DNA from: an uncultured Eubacteriales bacterium
GTDB lineage: Bacteria; Bacillota; Clostridia; Oscillospirales; Acutalibacteraceae
Reading direction: 5' to 3'
Assembly: GCA_900315785.1 (NCBI GenBank)
Contig: ONAL01000016.1
Coordinates: 1 to 34,336 of the forward strand
DNA length: 34,336 nucleotides
A model generated the notes under the pieces. It saw only the letters and a program-made list of their open reading frames with translations, had not been told where the DNA came from and searched no databases. Of the stretch, positions 1 to 9,180 are shown one piece after another. The position numbers and the translations under genes are program-made. The stretch's first letter is position 1. Each line of letters begins with the position of its first letter.

Positions 1-27
1 TTGGTCTTTTCGTTTTGCTTTTTTACG

Positions 28-64
28 AAAAAACACACCTGCTTTCGCAAGTGTGTCTTTTTTT
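28..64. terminator. Bidirectional intrinsic terminator after gatB
   Basis: A 10-bp stem with one C-A mismatch (33-42 paired with 47-56, loop TTTC) is flanked by a run of T on the plus side (58-64) and a run of A on the other (28-33). It can therefore end transcription from either direction. On the minus strand it lies about 75 bp past the gatB stop and would end the aspS-gatCAB operon. Confidence 0.8.
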
Positions 65-133
65 GATTTGCACCCTTTGGCTTATCTTAATGATATTGGC
101 GTGAACCTGTCTGTTTTTTCTTTTACATAATTA

Positions 134-1546
134 TTATCCGATAAGCTCGATAAGCTTAGCCTTGACAGCCTGAGCGTCTGCCTTGCCTCGGCTCTGCTTC
201 ATAACGTTGCCGAGAAGTGACATAAGCGCCTTTTCCTTGCCGCCCTTATAGTCCGCAACAGCGTTGGGATTAGCGTCAATCGCGTTTTTGCACATTGTCT
301 CAAGCGCGGAATCATCAACACCGCCGAGGTCGCTCTCGTCGATAAACTCGGTGCAGGGCTTGCCTGTGTCGAGCATCTTCTCAAGAGTTTTCTTGGCAAG
401 GTTGTTCTGAATCTTCTTATCCTCGAGCATTTTTACAAGCTCGTTCAACTGCTTGGGAGATACGGCTACCTCAAAGCTCTCCTTATCCTTCTCGGTTTCA
501 ACGCGACGGAAGATAGAGCCGATGATGAAGTTCGAGACGGTCTTGGGGTTCTTGATACCCTCGATAGCCTCGTCGAAGTACTCGCTGACCTTGCGGTACT
601 TTGTGAGGAGCGAAGCGTCCTTTTCGGGGATATCATAGTCGTCGACATATCTCTGCTTCTTAACCTCGGGAAGCTCGGGGAGAGTTTTTCTGATTTCCTC
701 TACCTCTTCCCTGCTTGTGAGGATTGTCACAAGGTCGGGGTCACGGAAATAGCGGTAATCGTTTGCGTCCTCCTTGCCTCTCATTGACGAGGTTGTGTTT
801 GTAGCGTCGTCGTAACGGAGAGTTTCCTGAACGACTGTACCGCCGTTCTCGATAACGTCAACCTGACGCTCATATTCATACTCCATAGCCTTTACAATGT
901 TGTTGATGGAGTTCATATTCTTGATTTCGGTACGGGTGCCGAGCTTGTCGCTGCCCTCGGGACGAACCGAGATGTTTACGTCACAGCGCATTGAACCCTC
1001 CTGCATACGGCAGTCGGAAACGCCGATATAGCGCATAATGAGCTGGAGCTTCTCGACATATTCCCTTGCCTCGTCGGCAGAACGGAAATCGGGCTCGGTG
1101 ACAATCTCGATAAGCGGAACGCCGCCGCGGTTATAATCGACATATGTGTCGCCGTGAGCGTGGATAAGCTTGCCCGCGTCCTCCTCGATATGGATACGGA
1201 GAATACGGATTTTTCTGCCGTTTGAGAGCTGAACATATCCGTGCTCGCAGAGCGGCTTGTCGTACTCTGAAATCTGATAAGCCTTGGGAAGGTCGGGATA
1301 GCAGTAGTTCTTTCTGTCCATCTTTGCGACCTCGGCGATTTCACAGTTAGTCGCAAGACCCGCCATTATTGCGTAACGTACAACCTGACGGTTGAGCTTG
1401 GGAAGTGTGCCCGGAAGTCCGATACAGACAGGACAGCAGTGAGTGTTGGGCTCGCCGCCGAACTGAGTTGTACAGGAACAGAAAATCTTTGTGTTGGTGG
1501 AAAGCTCCACATGGGTTTCGAAACCCGCTACTAATTCGTATTTCAC
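134..1546 (-). CDS. gatB: Asp-tRNA(Asn)/Glu-tRNA(Gln) amidotransferase subunit B
   Basis: GatB binds the mischarged tRNA and phosphorylates the tRNA-linked Glu/Asp side chain so that ammonia from GatA can amidate it, in the cytoplasmic GatCAB complex. The protein (about 470 aa, normal length) has the N-terminal ETHVEL motif, a Cys cluster (CSC then CCPVC, a likely zinc site), TRTEIKNMNS in the kinase core, and a C-terminal YqeY-like tail domain ending in VKAKLIELIG. I chose the GTG at 1546 because its GTGA overlaps the gatA stop by 4 nt and it gives the family's usual MKYELV start; an in-frame GTG at 1561 would add five residues. It is the last gene of the operon and is probably translationally coupled to gatA. 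Confidence 0.96.
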   Translation of the reverse strand: MKYELVAGFETHVELSTNTKIFCSCTTQFGGEPNTHCCPVCIGLPGTLPKLNRQVVRYAIMAGLATNCEIAEVAKMDRKNYCYPDLPKAYQISEYDKPLCEHGYVQLSNGRKIRILRIHIEEDAGKLIHAHGDTYVDYNRGGVPLIEIVTEPDFRSADEAREYVEKLQLIMRYIGVSDCRMQEGSMRCDVNISVRPEGSDKLGTRTEIKNMNSINNIVKAMEYEYERQVDVIENGGTVVQETLRYDDATNTTSSMRGKEDANDYRYFRDPDLVTILTSREEVEEIRKTLPELPEVKKQRYVDDYDIPEKDASLLTKYRKVSEYFDEAIEGIKNPKTVSNFIIGSIFRRVETEKDKESFEVAVSPKQLNELVKMLEDKKIQNNLAKKTLEKMLDTGKPCTEFIDESDLGGVDDSALETMCKNAIDANPNAVADYKGGKEKALMSLLGNVMKQSRGKADAQAVKAKLIELIG

Positions 1547-3000
1547 AGCTTTACACCCCACTTTGTCTCTTTGAAGTTCTCGGGAACCGCCTTCTCATAC
1601 GCGTTGGCAGCGTTGAGAATAACAGATTCGCTGAATTTGTTGCCGATAAGCTGCATACCGATAGGCATACCCTTTGCGTTGAAGCCGCAGGGAACGGAAA
1701 CGGCGGGAAGTCCCGCAATATTTACGGGAACTGTGCAGATATCGGTGAGGTAGGTTTCGACAGGGTCGGAAACCGCGTGACCCATCTCAAACGCCGTCAT
1801 GGGAACAGTCGGAGCGAGAATAAAGTCGCAGTTCTTGAACGCGTCGTCGAACGCCTTTACTATTGTACCGCGAAGGTTCTGAGCCTTCTTGTAATAAGCG
1901 TCATAATAACCCGCAGAGAGCACATAGGTGCCGAGAAGGATTCTTCTCTTGACCTCTTCGCCGAAGCCTTCGCTTCTTGTGCGGCACATCATATCGTGAG
2001 TACCGTTATAGTGCTCAGCCTTGAAGCCGTAGCGGATACCGTCGTAACGACCGAGGTTTGAGCTAGCCTCGGCACAGGCGATGATATAGTATACGGGAAG
2101 CGCAAACTTGATTGCGGGCATATCGAAGTATACAACCTCAGCGCCCAGACTCTCATAAACCTTCAGAGCTGAAAGCAAAGCTTCCTTTACGTCGTCGCGA
2201 ACACCGTCGAGGTATTCACGCGCAACTCCAACCTTCATACCTTTGATATCGTTATTGATTGTATCAAAGGTCGGGTTACCCTGTCTGCCCTGGGATGTGG
2301 AATCCTTGGGGTCGTAATCCGAGATTGCGTCAAACACAATAGACGCGTCCTCGACAGTCTTGGTGATTGGTCCAATCTGGTCAAGGGACGAAGCGTACGC
2401 GATAAGTCCGTAACGCGATACCGCGCCGTAGGTGGGCTTTAAGCCGACGATACCGCAGAAGGACGCGGGCTGACGGATGGAGCCGCCGGTGTCGGAGCCC
2501 AAGCCGTAGGCAGCGATATTGCCGCCGACAGCGGAAGCTCCGCCGCCCGAGGAACCGCCCGCGCAGTGCTTTGTGTTCACGGGGTTTGTGGCTCCGCCGA
2601 AGTATGAGGTCTCGCAAGAGGAACCCATGGCAAACTCGTCCATATTGGTTTTGCCGAGTAATACGGCGCCTTCGCCCTCGAGCTTATCCCATACAGTAGC
2701 GTTATAAATAGGCTTGTAGCCTGTCAAAATCTTTGAACAGCAGGTGGTTTCGATTCCCTTGGTGGACAGGTTATCTTTAAGGGTCATCGGCACACCCTCT
2801 AAAAGTCCGATTTTTTCGCCCGAAGCTATCTTCGCGTCAACCTTTTCCGCCTGAGCGAGAGCCGCGTCGGCGGTGACGTTTACATATGCGCTGAGCTCGG
2901 AATTTGACTTATCAATTTCTGTTAAATACTTCTCGGTGAGCTCCTTACAGGAAATCTGCTTGGATTCAAGAAGGTCGTGGATTTTTCTGATTTCTGACAT
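1543..3000 (-). CDS. gatA: Asp-tRNA(Asn)/Glu-tRNA(Gln) amidotransferase subunit A (glutaminase)
   Basis: GatA hydrolyses glutamine (or asparagine) and supplies ammonia to GatB. The 485-aa protein is an amidase-signature enzyme of normal length. The Ser-cisSer-Lys triad is visible: Lys75 in MTLKDN, Ser150 in the GGSSGGG segment and Ser174 in SDTGGSIRQPA. The spacing (75/150/174) matches the 79/154/178 of the Staphylococcus enzyme. It starts at an ATG 10 nt after the gatC stop, with a GGAGGT ribosome site, and its stop overlaps the gatB start. Nothing appears missing. Confidence 0.97.
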   Translation of the reverse strand: MSEIRKIHDLLESKQISCKELTEKYLTEIDKSNSELSAYVNVTADAALAQAEKVDAKIASGEKIGLLEGVPMTLKDNLSTKGIETTCCSKILTGYKPIYNATVWDKLEGEGAVLLGKTNMDEFAMGSSCETSYFGGATNPVNTKHCAGGSSGGGASAVGGNIAAYGLGSDTGGSIRQPASFCGIVGLKPTYGAVSRYGLIAYASSLDQIGPITKTVEDASIVFDAISDYDPKDSTSQGRQGNPTFDTINNDIKGMKVGVAREYLDGVRDDVKEALLSALKVYESLGAEVVYFDMPAIKFALPVYYIIACAEASSNLGRYDGIRYGFKAEHYNGTHDMMCRTRSEGFGEEVKRRILLGTYVLSAGYYDAYYKKAQNLRGTIVKAFDDAFKNCDFILAPTVPMTAFEMGHAVSDPVETYLTDICTVPVNIAGLPAVSVPCGFNAKGMPIGMQLIGNKFSESVILNAANAYEKAVPENFKETKWGVKL

Positions 3001-3010
3001 AGCGACCTCC

Positions 3011-3289
3011 TTACGCGTGATTTCTCACTAAGAAATGATCCTCAGCCTGCTCGGGAGCGTTCTTGAGGATTTCCTCGCTCGGAAGCGAGGGCACAACAAC
3101 GTCCTCACGGAAAACATTGGAGAGGTTGTTGATGTTATCAAACTCCTCGCCCGAGTCGGGAGCGTTGTTGATTGTATCGGCAAACTCAACGATTTCCTGC
3201 ATCTGCTTGGTGAGGTCGTCGAGCTGTTCCTCAGCTACAAACAGCTTTGAGAGTATCGCGATGTTTTCTATATCTTCTCTGGTTACCAT
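3011..3289 (-). CDS. gatC: Asp-tRNA(Asn)/Glu-tRNA(Gln) amidotransferase subunit C
   Basis: GatC is the small belt subunit that wraps around GatA and stabilises the GatA-GatB interface. The 92-aa product has the family pattern: an N-terminal IENIAILSKLFV helix, then EEQLDDLTKQMQEIVEF, then an extended acidic segment ending in FREDVVVPSLPSEEIL. Length and sequence are ordinary. It lies 33 nt after aspS and 10 nt before gatA, so the order aspS-gatC-gatA-gatB reads as one operon that makes, then amidates, Asp-tRNA. Confidence 0.95.
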   Translation of the reverse strand: MVTREDIENIAILSKLFVAEEQLDDLTKQMQEIVEFADTINNAPDSGEEFDNINNLSNVFREDVVVPSLPSEEILKNAPEQAEDHFLVRNHA

Positions 3290-3322
3290 AAAAATCGCCT
3301 TTCCAATCTACCTTGGTAGAGA

Positions 3323-5068
3323 TTATCTTAATTTGATGTGAACCTCACGAAGCTGCTGCTCGCTTACCTCGCCGGGTGAGCCGAGGAGCAGATCCTGAGC
3401 GTTGGAATTCATCGGGAACGGAATAACCTCGCGGATATTCTCTTCCTCTGTGAGGAGCATTAACATTCTGTCCACACCGGGAGCCATACCTGCGTGAGGC
3501 GGTGCGCCGTACTGGAACGCTGTATAGAGCGACTTGAACTTCTCTCTGAGCTCGTCCTCGGAATAACCCGCAATCTCGAACGCCTTAATCATAATATCGA
3601 GGTCATGGTTACGAACAGCGCCCGAGGAAAGCTCCACGCCGTTGCATACGATGTCGTACTGGTACGCGAGGATTTCCGTGGGCTCCTTGTTGAGGAGCGC
3701 GTCCATACCGCCCTGAGGCATTGAGAAGGGGTTGTGAGTGAAGATAGTCTTGCCGTCCTCGTCGATTTCGTACATCGGGAAGTCAACGATAAAGCAAAGC
3801 TCAAAGCGTGAAGTGTCGATGAGGTTGAGTCTGTTGGCTACCTCTGTTCTGATCTGACCCGCAAGCTTGGGAGCTACGGAATAGCTGTCAGCGATAAAGT
3901 AGATTACGTCGCCTGCCTTGGAGCCGTTACGCTCGATGAGCTCTTCCCTGTCGCCGGGCTTTAAGAACTTGTCGATAGGACCGTCAAAGGTGAGGTCCTC
4001 GTTAACCTTTACATAGCCGAGACCCTTCATACCGATGGAGAGCGCGAACTCTTCCATACGCTTGAACCACTTTTTGCTCTGGGAAGCGGCGTTCGGAACG
4101 TTGATGGAACGCACGCACTTCTTTCTGAACGGAACAAAATCAGTCTCAACGAACATATCGCTGATTTCCTTAATCTCGAGAGGGTTGCGAAGGTCGGGCT
4201 TGTCGGTGCCGTACTTGAGCATAGCTTCCTCAAACGGAATACGTCTGAACGGTGCGGGGCTGACCTTCTTGTCGGTGAACTCGGAGAATGTGGAATAGAG
4301 AACTTCCTCGGCAACCTTGAAAACGTCCTCCTGAGTAGCAAACGCCATTTCGAAGTCGAGCTGATAGAACTCGCCCGGGCTGCGGTCGGCTCTCGCGTCC
4401 TCATCACGGAAGCAGGGCGCCATCTGGAAGTATTTATCAAAGCCCGAAACCATAAGCAGCTGCTTGAAAATCTGGGGAGCCTGCGGCAGAGCGTAGAACT
4501 TACCCTTGTGCTTACGGCTGGGGACGAGGTAATCTCTCGCGCCCTCGGGAGATGAATTTGAAAGAATAGGAGTATTTATCTCGACAAAACCCATTTCGTT
4601 CATCTTGCTTCTCATAAAGCTTACAACCTTGGAACGAAGCAGGATATTGTTGTGAACCTTGGGGTTACGAAGGTCGAGGAAACGATATCTGAGACGAACG
4701 TCCTCGTTTGTATTCTTGGAGGTAGCAACCTCAAAGGGAAGCTCGTTCTTGCACTTGCCGAGGACTGTGATGTCGTCGGTGTGAACCTCAACGTAGCCTG
4801 TAGCGATTTTGGGGTTGATTGTGTCCTCGTCACGCTTTACGACCTTGCCGCCGAGAGTAACGGTACACTCGCGGTTGACGTTCTTTAAGAGGTTGTCGTC
4901 GTGTACAACAACCTGAAGCACGCCGTACTGGTCACGGATATCGAGGAACATAACGCCGCCGTGGTCACGGATATTCTCGACCCAGCCCGCAACTCTGACT
5001 TCCTCGCCGATGTTTTCTTCTCTTAACTGTCCGCAGTTTACTGTGCGGTAAATGTTCTTAAACTCCAT
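3323..5068 (-). CDS. aspS: Aspartyl-tRNA synthetase, probably non-discriminating
   Basis: This class IIb synthetase charges tRNA with aspartate. The 581-aa protein has an N-terminal OB fold (residues 1-105), class II motif 2 at FRDEDARADRSPGEF (220-234), an inserted GAD domain, and motif 3 GVDRMLML near the C-terminus, which is the bacterial type. His36 in RDHGG sits where non-discriminating AspRS enzymes carry His and E. coli carries Leu. Together with the adjacent gatCAB, this suggests the enzyme also charges tRNA(Asn), giving Asn-tRNA by the indirect route. I chose the ATG at 5068, with AAAGGA upstream; the reading frame stays open to 5191, but that part contains the promoter. Confidence 0.96.
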   Translation of the reverse strand: MEFKNIYRTVNCGQLREENIGEEVRVAGWVENIRDHGGVMFLDIRDQYGVLQVVVHDDNLLKNVNRECTVTLGGKVVKRDEDTINPKIATGYVEVHTDDITVLGKCKNELPFEVATSKNTNEDVRLRYRFLDLRNPKVHNNILLRSKVVSFMRSKMNEMGFVEINTPILSNSSPEGARDYLVPSRKHKGKFYALPQAPQIFKQLLMVSGFDKYFQMAPCFRDEDARADRSPGEFYQLDFEMAFATQEDVFKVAEEVLYSTFSEFTDKKVSPAPFRRIPFEEAMLKYGTDKPDLRNPLEIKEISDMFVETDFVPFRKKCVRSINVPNAASQSKKWFKRMEEFALSIGMKGLGYVKVNEDLTFDGPIDKFLKPGDREELIERNGSKAGDVIYFIADSYSVAPKLAGQIRTEVANRLNLIDTSRFELCFIVDFPMYEIDEDGKTIFTHNPFSMPQGGMDALLNKEPTEILAYQYDIVCNGVELSSGAVRNHDLDIMIKAFEIAGYSEDELREKFKSLYTAFQYGAPPHAGMAPGVDRMLMLLTEEENIREVIPFPMNSNAQDLLLGSPGEVSEQQLREVHIKLR

Positions 5069-5141
5069 ATATATTATCCTTTCAGAGAATGATTGCAGGG
5101 AAAAAAGCAAAAATTCCCGCATTTTCGCATTATCACTCGAT

Positions 5142-5170
5142 ATTATAGCACAAATATATGCCTCAATCAA
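5142..5170 (-). promoter_or_regulatory. SigA-type promoter of aspS-gatCAB
   Basis: Read on the minus strand: -35 TTGATT (5165-5170), a 17-bp spacer, and -10 TATAAT (5142-5147) preceded by an extended TGC. Transcription would start near 5135, leaving a leader of roughly 65 nt before the aspS ATG. No T-box-like leader fits in this length. Confidence 0.8.
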
Positions 5171-5262
5171 GTACTTTTTATCGTTTCGCACATAGAAATC
5201 GCAAAGCGCAGCCCTTGCCTAATACGGTACTATATGATAAAATTAACGACGGAGGAATATTT

Positions 5263-6345
5263 ATGGATAACACACGCACAGTCCTTTCCCCCGAAAGGAA
5301 AAGAATTGAATATCTTGACACGCTGAGAATTGTCGCGACGTTCTTTGTCGTGATGATACACACGGTTTTTCAAAACCTCACCACAGCGCCTGTCGCAAGC
5401 TATGACTGGATTATTCTGAACATTTACGACAGCCTGTCGAGGTGGGCGGTGCCGATTTTCGTAATGATAAGCGGCGCGCTGTTTCTGAGCAGCAGCAAGT
5501 CCGCTAAGGAAATCTACCGAAAGAACCTTGTCAGGATTCTGACGGCTTATATTTTCTGGGCGATTGTGTATGCTTTATTAATCTGGTTAAGAACACAAAA
5601 CCTCAGCGCGACAATTGACCGACTTGTTGTCGGACGTTATCATATGTGGTTTCTGCCAATGCTCGGCGGACTTTACCTTGTGACGCCGATTCTCAGAAAA
5701 ATTGCCGAGGACAGGAATCTGACAAAGCTGTTTCTCATTCTCGGGCTGGTTTTTGCAGGAATTATTCCCGAAATAATGATGATTCTTTCAACGTTTCCGA
5801 ACCCGATAACAGGCAGACTTTTCAAGTACATCAAGGCGCTGAATACAAACTTCTACCTCTTCATACCTATGGGCTACACCTGCTATTATCTGCTGGGTCA
5901 CGTCCTGAACAAAAAAGAAATCTCCAAAACGCTTGAGCACGTTATATACGCGCTCGGTATTATCGGGCTTGCCGTAACCGTTTACGGCACCTATCAGCAC
6001 TCAATGATTTCGAAAAGCCTTTACACGGGATATTACGTATTCACGACGTTCAATGTAGCGGCGTTTACCGCGGCGGTTTTTTTGTTCTTTAAAAACCACT
6101 TTAACGATAAATCCTCGGGCGGCAAGGCTTCAAGCTTCAAAAGAGCTCTTGCCAAGTACAGCTTCGGAGTGTATCTGGTTCACGTCGCGATTATCGAGCT
6201 GCTCAACTACAGCTTAGGAATAAACGTACTGACGTTTAACCCTGTTTTCGCGGCTCCCGTTATCTGTATTTCGGTTACAATCGTATCGTTTATTATTTCG
6301 GCAGTTATAAATCACATTCCGTTTTTAAACAAACACATAGTTTGA
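5263..6345 (+). CDS. Acyltransferase family 3 membrane protein
   Basis: A 360-aa polytopic membrane protein with about ten hydrophobic segments. The N-terminal motif [19 protein letters not shown], with its conserved Arg and His, is the hallmark of acyltransferase-3 family O-acyltransferases, which move acetyl or succinyl groups onto cell-surface sugars or exported molecules. [18 protein letters not shown] is the second typical block. The substrate cannot be read from the sequence. The ATG at 5263 follows GGAGG (5251-5255) at good spacing; a longer frame from 5158 has no ribosome site and overlaps the divergent aspS promoter. The nfo gene follows 10 bp later, so the two are probably co-transcribed, with no obvious functional link. 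Confidence 0.88.
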   Translation: MDNTRTVLSPERKRIEYLDTLRIVATFFVVMIHTVFQNLTTAPVASYDWIILNIYDSLSRWAVPIFVMISGALFLSSSKSAKEIYRKNLVRILTAYIFWAIVYALLIWLRTQNLSATIDRLVVGRYHMWFLPMLGGLYLVTPILRKIAEDRNLTKLFLILGLVFAGIIPEIMMILSTFPNPITGRLFKYIKALNTNFYLFIPMGYTCYYLLGHVLNKKEISKTLEHVIYALGIIGLAVTVYGTYQHSMISKSLYTGYYVFTTFNVAAFTAAVFLFFKNHFNDKSSGGKASSFKRALAKYSFGVYLVHVAIIELLNYSLGINVLTFNPVFAAPVICISVTIVSFIISAVINHIPFLNKHIV

Positions 6346-6355
6346 GGTGAATAAT

Positions 6356-7180
6356 ATGTTAAATATAGGCTGTCACCTTTCGGTGTCAAAGGGCTTTCTC
6401 GCAATGGGAAAGCAGGCTATAGCCATAGGCGGCAACACTTTCCAGTTCTTCACAAGAAATCCGCGCGGCGGCAAGGCTAAGGACATAGACAAGGCTGACG
6501 CGGACGCTCTGCTGGAGCTTATGAAGGAAAACAATTTCGCAAAAATTCTCGCGCACGCTCCCTACACTCTTAACCCCTGTTCAAAGGACGAAAAGACGAG
6601 GGAGTTTGCCTTTCAGACTATGGAGGACGACCTCAGACGAATGGAGTATCTCCCCCACAATCTCTACAACTTTCACCCCGGCTCACATGTCGGTCAGGGA
6701 GTTGACAAGGGAATTGAACTGATTTCCGAGGTTTTGAACTCTGTGCTCTTTGAGGATATGACAACGACCGTTCTGCTCGAGACTATGGCAGGCAAAGGCA
6801 GCGAGGTCGGAAGCCGCTTTGAGGAGCTGAGAGCTATTATCGACCGTGTTGAGCTCAGTGATAAGATGGGAGTTTGTCTCGACACCTGTCACGTTTTCGA
6901 CGGCGGTTACGATATTAAGGAAAATCTCGACGGCGTACTTGAAGAATTTGACAGAGTTATCGGTCTTGACAGACTCAAAGCTATTCACATAAACGACAGC
7001 AAGAACCCCCTGGGCAGTCACAAGGACAGACACGAGAAAATCGGCGAGGGCTTCATCGGACTTGACGCGTTCGAGAGGATTGTTACTCATCCCATTCTCA
7101 GGTCTCTCCCCTTTTACCTCGAAACTCCCAACGAGCTCGACGGTTATCAGAAGGAAATTGAGTTGCTGAAAAAGTTCTAA
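6356..7180 (+). CDS. nfo: Endonuclease IV (AP endonuclease)
   Basis: This enzyme cleaves the DNA backbone 5' to abasic sites in base excision repair, using a trinuclear zinc centre in a TIM barrel. The 274-aa protein is of normal length and shows the metal-ligand blocks in order: [60 protein letters not shown], and the terminal YLETPNE. The ATG at 6356 is preceded by GAGGTG at 6-nt spacing; the in-frame GTG at 6347 overlaps that ribosome site and is less likely. The gene follows the acyltransferase by 10 bp. Confidence 0.96.
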   Translation: MLNIGCHLSVSKGFLAMGKQAIAIGGNTFQFFTRNPRGGKAKDIDKADADALLELMKENNFAKILAHAPYTLNPCSKDEKTREFAFQTMEDDLRRMEYLPHNLYNFHPGSHVGQGVDKGIELISEVLNSVLFEDMTTTVLLETMAGKGSEVGSRFEELRAIIDRVELSDKMGVCLDTCHVFDGGYDIKENLDGVLEEFDRVIGLDRLKAIHINDSKNPLGSHKDRHEKIGEGFIGLDAFERIVTHPILRSLPFYLETPNELDGYQKEIELLKKF

Positions 7181-7237
7181 TCACACACTTACTCTTTTCG
7201 GATATTATGTAATGTAGACGAAAGGAGGAAAGACAAT

Positions 7238-7354
7238 ATGTGTAACAACAACTTTTTTGGCAACGGTAACTGCTGCTGGATTATTATCCTCATTCTCATC
7301 ATCTGCTCCTGCTGCGGTAACAACGGCAACGACGGCTGCGGCTGCGGCTGCTGA
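7238..7354 (+). CDS. Small Cys/Gly/Asn-rich membrane peptide (chorion class HCB-like)
   Basis: A 38-aa ORF behind a strong AAAGGAGG site (7221-7228). The product has an Asn/Gly-rich start, a Cys-Cys-Trp boundary, a hydrophobic run of about eight Ile/Leu residues, a CSCC cluster and a tail of alternating Gly and Cys; 8 of 38 residues are Cys. Comparable peptides in Ruminococcus-type genomes are often labelled 'chorion class high-cysteine HCB protein 13', an automatic name with no demonstrated function. The layout also recalls the tiny YjcZ-type spore membrane proteins of Bacillus. It may be transcribed with nfo (57 bp upstream, no terminator between) and is followed by a strong terminator. Membrane location is inferred. 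Confidence 0.75.
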   Translation: MCNNNFFGNGNCCWIIILILIICSCCGNNGNDGCGCGC

Positions 7355-7370
7355 TCGCATCTAAAAGCAA

Positions 7371-7404
7371 GAGGCTGACCCCTGGGTCAGCCTCAAATTT
7401 TTTG
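7371..7404. terminator. Intrinsic terminator between convergent genes
   Basis: A perfect 10-bp stem, GAGGCTGACC paired with GGTCAGCCTC (7371-7380 and 7385-7394, loop CCTG), is followed on the plus strand by AAATTTTTTT. It ends the nfo/small-peptide transcript. On the minus strand the following TTGCTTTTAG is a weaker T tract that could also serve the permease operon. Confidence 0.85.
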
Positions 7405-7409
7405 TAAGT

Positions 7410-8294
7410 TTATCCCTTAACGGCACCCGAAACAACACCCTCAATGATGTATTTCTGGCACGCAAAGTAGAAGATAACAATAGGCAGAATACTGAGCACA
7501 ACGAGCGCCATAATCGCGCCGTGGTCAGTCTGACCGTAGCTTCCGTTCAGGTACTGCATATGAATCGGAATGGTCTTGTAGAGCTTTCCGTCAAGTACGA
7601 GGTACGGGAGCAGATAGTCGTTCCAAATCCACATTGTCTCGAGAATCGCAACCGAAATGAATGTGGGCTTCATTATGGGAAGCACAACGCTGAAGAAGGT
7701 TCTTATGGGACCTGCGCCGTCAACGTCGGCGGCCTCTTCAATTTCAATCGGTATCGACTTTACAAAGCCCGAGAACATAAATATGGCAAGTCCGGCGCCG
7801 AAGCCCAGATATACCAGAAGAATGCCCCAAGGGGTTGTAAGCTTGAGCTTGTTAGCTGTATCGGAGAGGGTAAACATAACCATCTGGAACGGTACAACCA
7901 TTGAGAAAATGCAGAAGAAGTAAACTATCTTACAGAAAATAGTATTTGAACGCTGGATATACCAAGCCGCCATAGATGTGCAAACAAGGATAATCGCAAC
8001 GCCGAAGATTGTGATAAACAAACTCCAGATTGCCGACTCCCAGAAAGGATAGTTACCGAAGGTCATACCCTTGATATAATTCTGGAAGCCGTGGAAGGTT
8101 TCACTGTTCGGAAGCGCAAAGAGGTTCATTGCGATTCCGCCTTTCGTCTTAAACGAGTTTACAAGAACGATAATTACAGGCATTACGTAAAAGACGGAGA
8201 TGACGATAAAGAGTATCGTCAGGATTTTCATTCCGAGAGTCTGTTTCTTCTTGAACTTAGGCTCCTTATCGGAAACGACCTTAACCTTTGACAT
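7410..8294 (-). CDS. Sugar ABC transporter permease, MalG type
   Basis: One of two membrane subunits of a carbohydrate-type (CUT1) ABC importer. The 294-aa protein has six hydrophobic segments and the cytoplasmic EAA loop EEAADVDGAGPIRTFFSVVLP that docks onto the ATPase. The short Lys-rich N-terminus and C-terminal VSGAVKG are typical of MalG/LacG-type permeases. Its ATG overlaps the stop of the upstream permease by one base (TAATG), so the two are translationally coupled. No ATP-binding subunit is encoded nearby; CUT1 importers of Firmicutes commonly share one MsmX/UgpC-like ATPase encoded elsewhere. The substrate is unknown, probably an oligosaccharide. Confidence 0.92.
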   Translation of the reverse strand: MSKVKVVSDKEPKFKKKQTLGMKILTILFIVISVFYVMPVIIVLVNSFKTKGGIAMNLFALPNSETFHGFQNYIKGMTFGNYPFWESAIWSLFITIFGVAIILVCTSMAAWYIQRSNTIFCKIVYFFCIFSMVVPFQMVMFTLSDTANKLKLTTPWGILLVYLGFGAGLAIFMFSGFVKSIPIEIEEAADVDGAGPIRTFFSVVLPIMKPTFISVAILETMWIWNDYLLPYLVLDGKLYKTIPIHMQYLNGSYGQTDHGAIMALVVLSILPIVIFYFACQKYIIEGVVSGAVKG

Positions 8295-9160
8295 TACGCC
8301 TGCACCTCTTTTCTTCTTGTAAAGTAGAGCTGTGCGAGTGAAATAGCTACAACGATAAGGAAGAATATTACACCCTCAGCCTGTCCTACACCTTTCGCGC
8401 TGACGCCTTCGCCGTAGAACGTCTTGTAGATGTTGAGCGCCATCATTCTCGTTGTCCAGACGCCGTCCTTGAGCGGTGCGCCGCCCGTGAGAGCGAGGTT
8501 CTGGTCGAAAAGCTTGAACGAGTTTGTAAGCGTTAAGAACGAGCAAATAGTAATAGACGGCATCATCATAGGAAGCGTAACCTTGGTCAGAAGCTGCCCC
8601 TTGTTGGCTCCGTCAATCTTCGCGGCCTCATAGAGGTCGTGAGGTACGTTCTGGAAGCCCGCGATGTAGATAATCATCATATAGCCCGCCTGCTGCCAGC
8701 ACATCAGAATTACAAGTCCCCAGAAGCCGAGGTCGGAATTTGTAACCAGAGAAGGCATATCGAGATTGCGGAGAAGTCCGTCAAAAATCTGATGCCAGAT
8801 GTAACCGAGGATAATTCCGCCGATGAGGTTCGGCATAAAGAACACTGTTCTGAAAGCATTGGAGCCGCGGATATTGAGGGTAAGCGCGTAAGCAATGAAA
8901 AACGCCATAACGTTAATCAGAATTACGCTGACAATTACAAATCCGAGCGTAAACCAGAACGAGTTAAGGAAGCTCTCGTCCTTAAACGCCTTGAGGTAGT
9001 TGCTGATACCGACAAATTTTGCTTTGTTTACTATCTGAAATTTAAAGAACGAAAGGTAAATACCCCTTATGAACGGATAGATAAACCCGATAACAAAGGC
9101 GGCAAAGGTAGGAAGCAGAAAAATTAAAGCATAGAGCTTTCTTTGTGGTTTTTTAAACAT
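8294..9160 (-). CDS. Sugar ABC transporter permease, MalF type
   Basis: The partner permease of the same importer: 288 aa, six predicted membrane segments, with the EAA-loop motif YEAAKIDGANKGQLLTKVTLP. It lacks the extra N-terminal segments of E. coli MalF, as is usual in Firmicutes UgpA/LacF/MsmF proteins. It begins 83 nt after the binding-protein gene, across a hairpin at 9187-9208, and its stop overlaps the next permease start by one base. The arrangement implies the permeases are made at lower level than the binding protein. Confidence 0.92.
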   Translation of the reverse strand: MFKKPQRKLYALIFLLPTFAAFVIGFIYPFIRGIYLSFFKFQIVNKAKFVGISNYLKAFKDESFLNSFWFTLGFVIVSVILINVMAFFIAYALTLNIRGSNAFRTVFFMPNLIGGIILGYIWHQIFDGLLRNLDMPSLVTNSDLGFWGLVILMCWQQAGYMMIIYIAGFQNVPHDLYEAAKIDGANKGQLLTKVTLPMMMPSITICSFLTLTNSFKLFDQNLALTGGAPLKDGVWTTRMMALNIYKTFYGEGVSAKGVGQAEGVIFFLIVVAISLAQLYFTRRKEVQA

Positions 9161-9180
9161 AACCTATTGCCTTTCATTTA

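Noticed and set aside
1405-2061. Plus-strand open frame of 218 codons across the gatB/gatA junction
   Set aside because: Antisense to two conserved genes, no ribosome site, no family features.
5069-5191. N-terminal extension of AspRS (41 codons)
   Set aside because: It contains the TTGATT-17-TATAAT promoter, and the family starts at the ATG at 5068, which has its own ribosome site.
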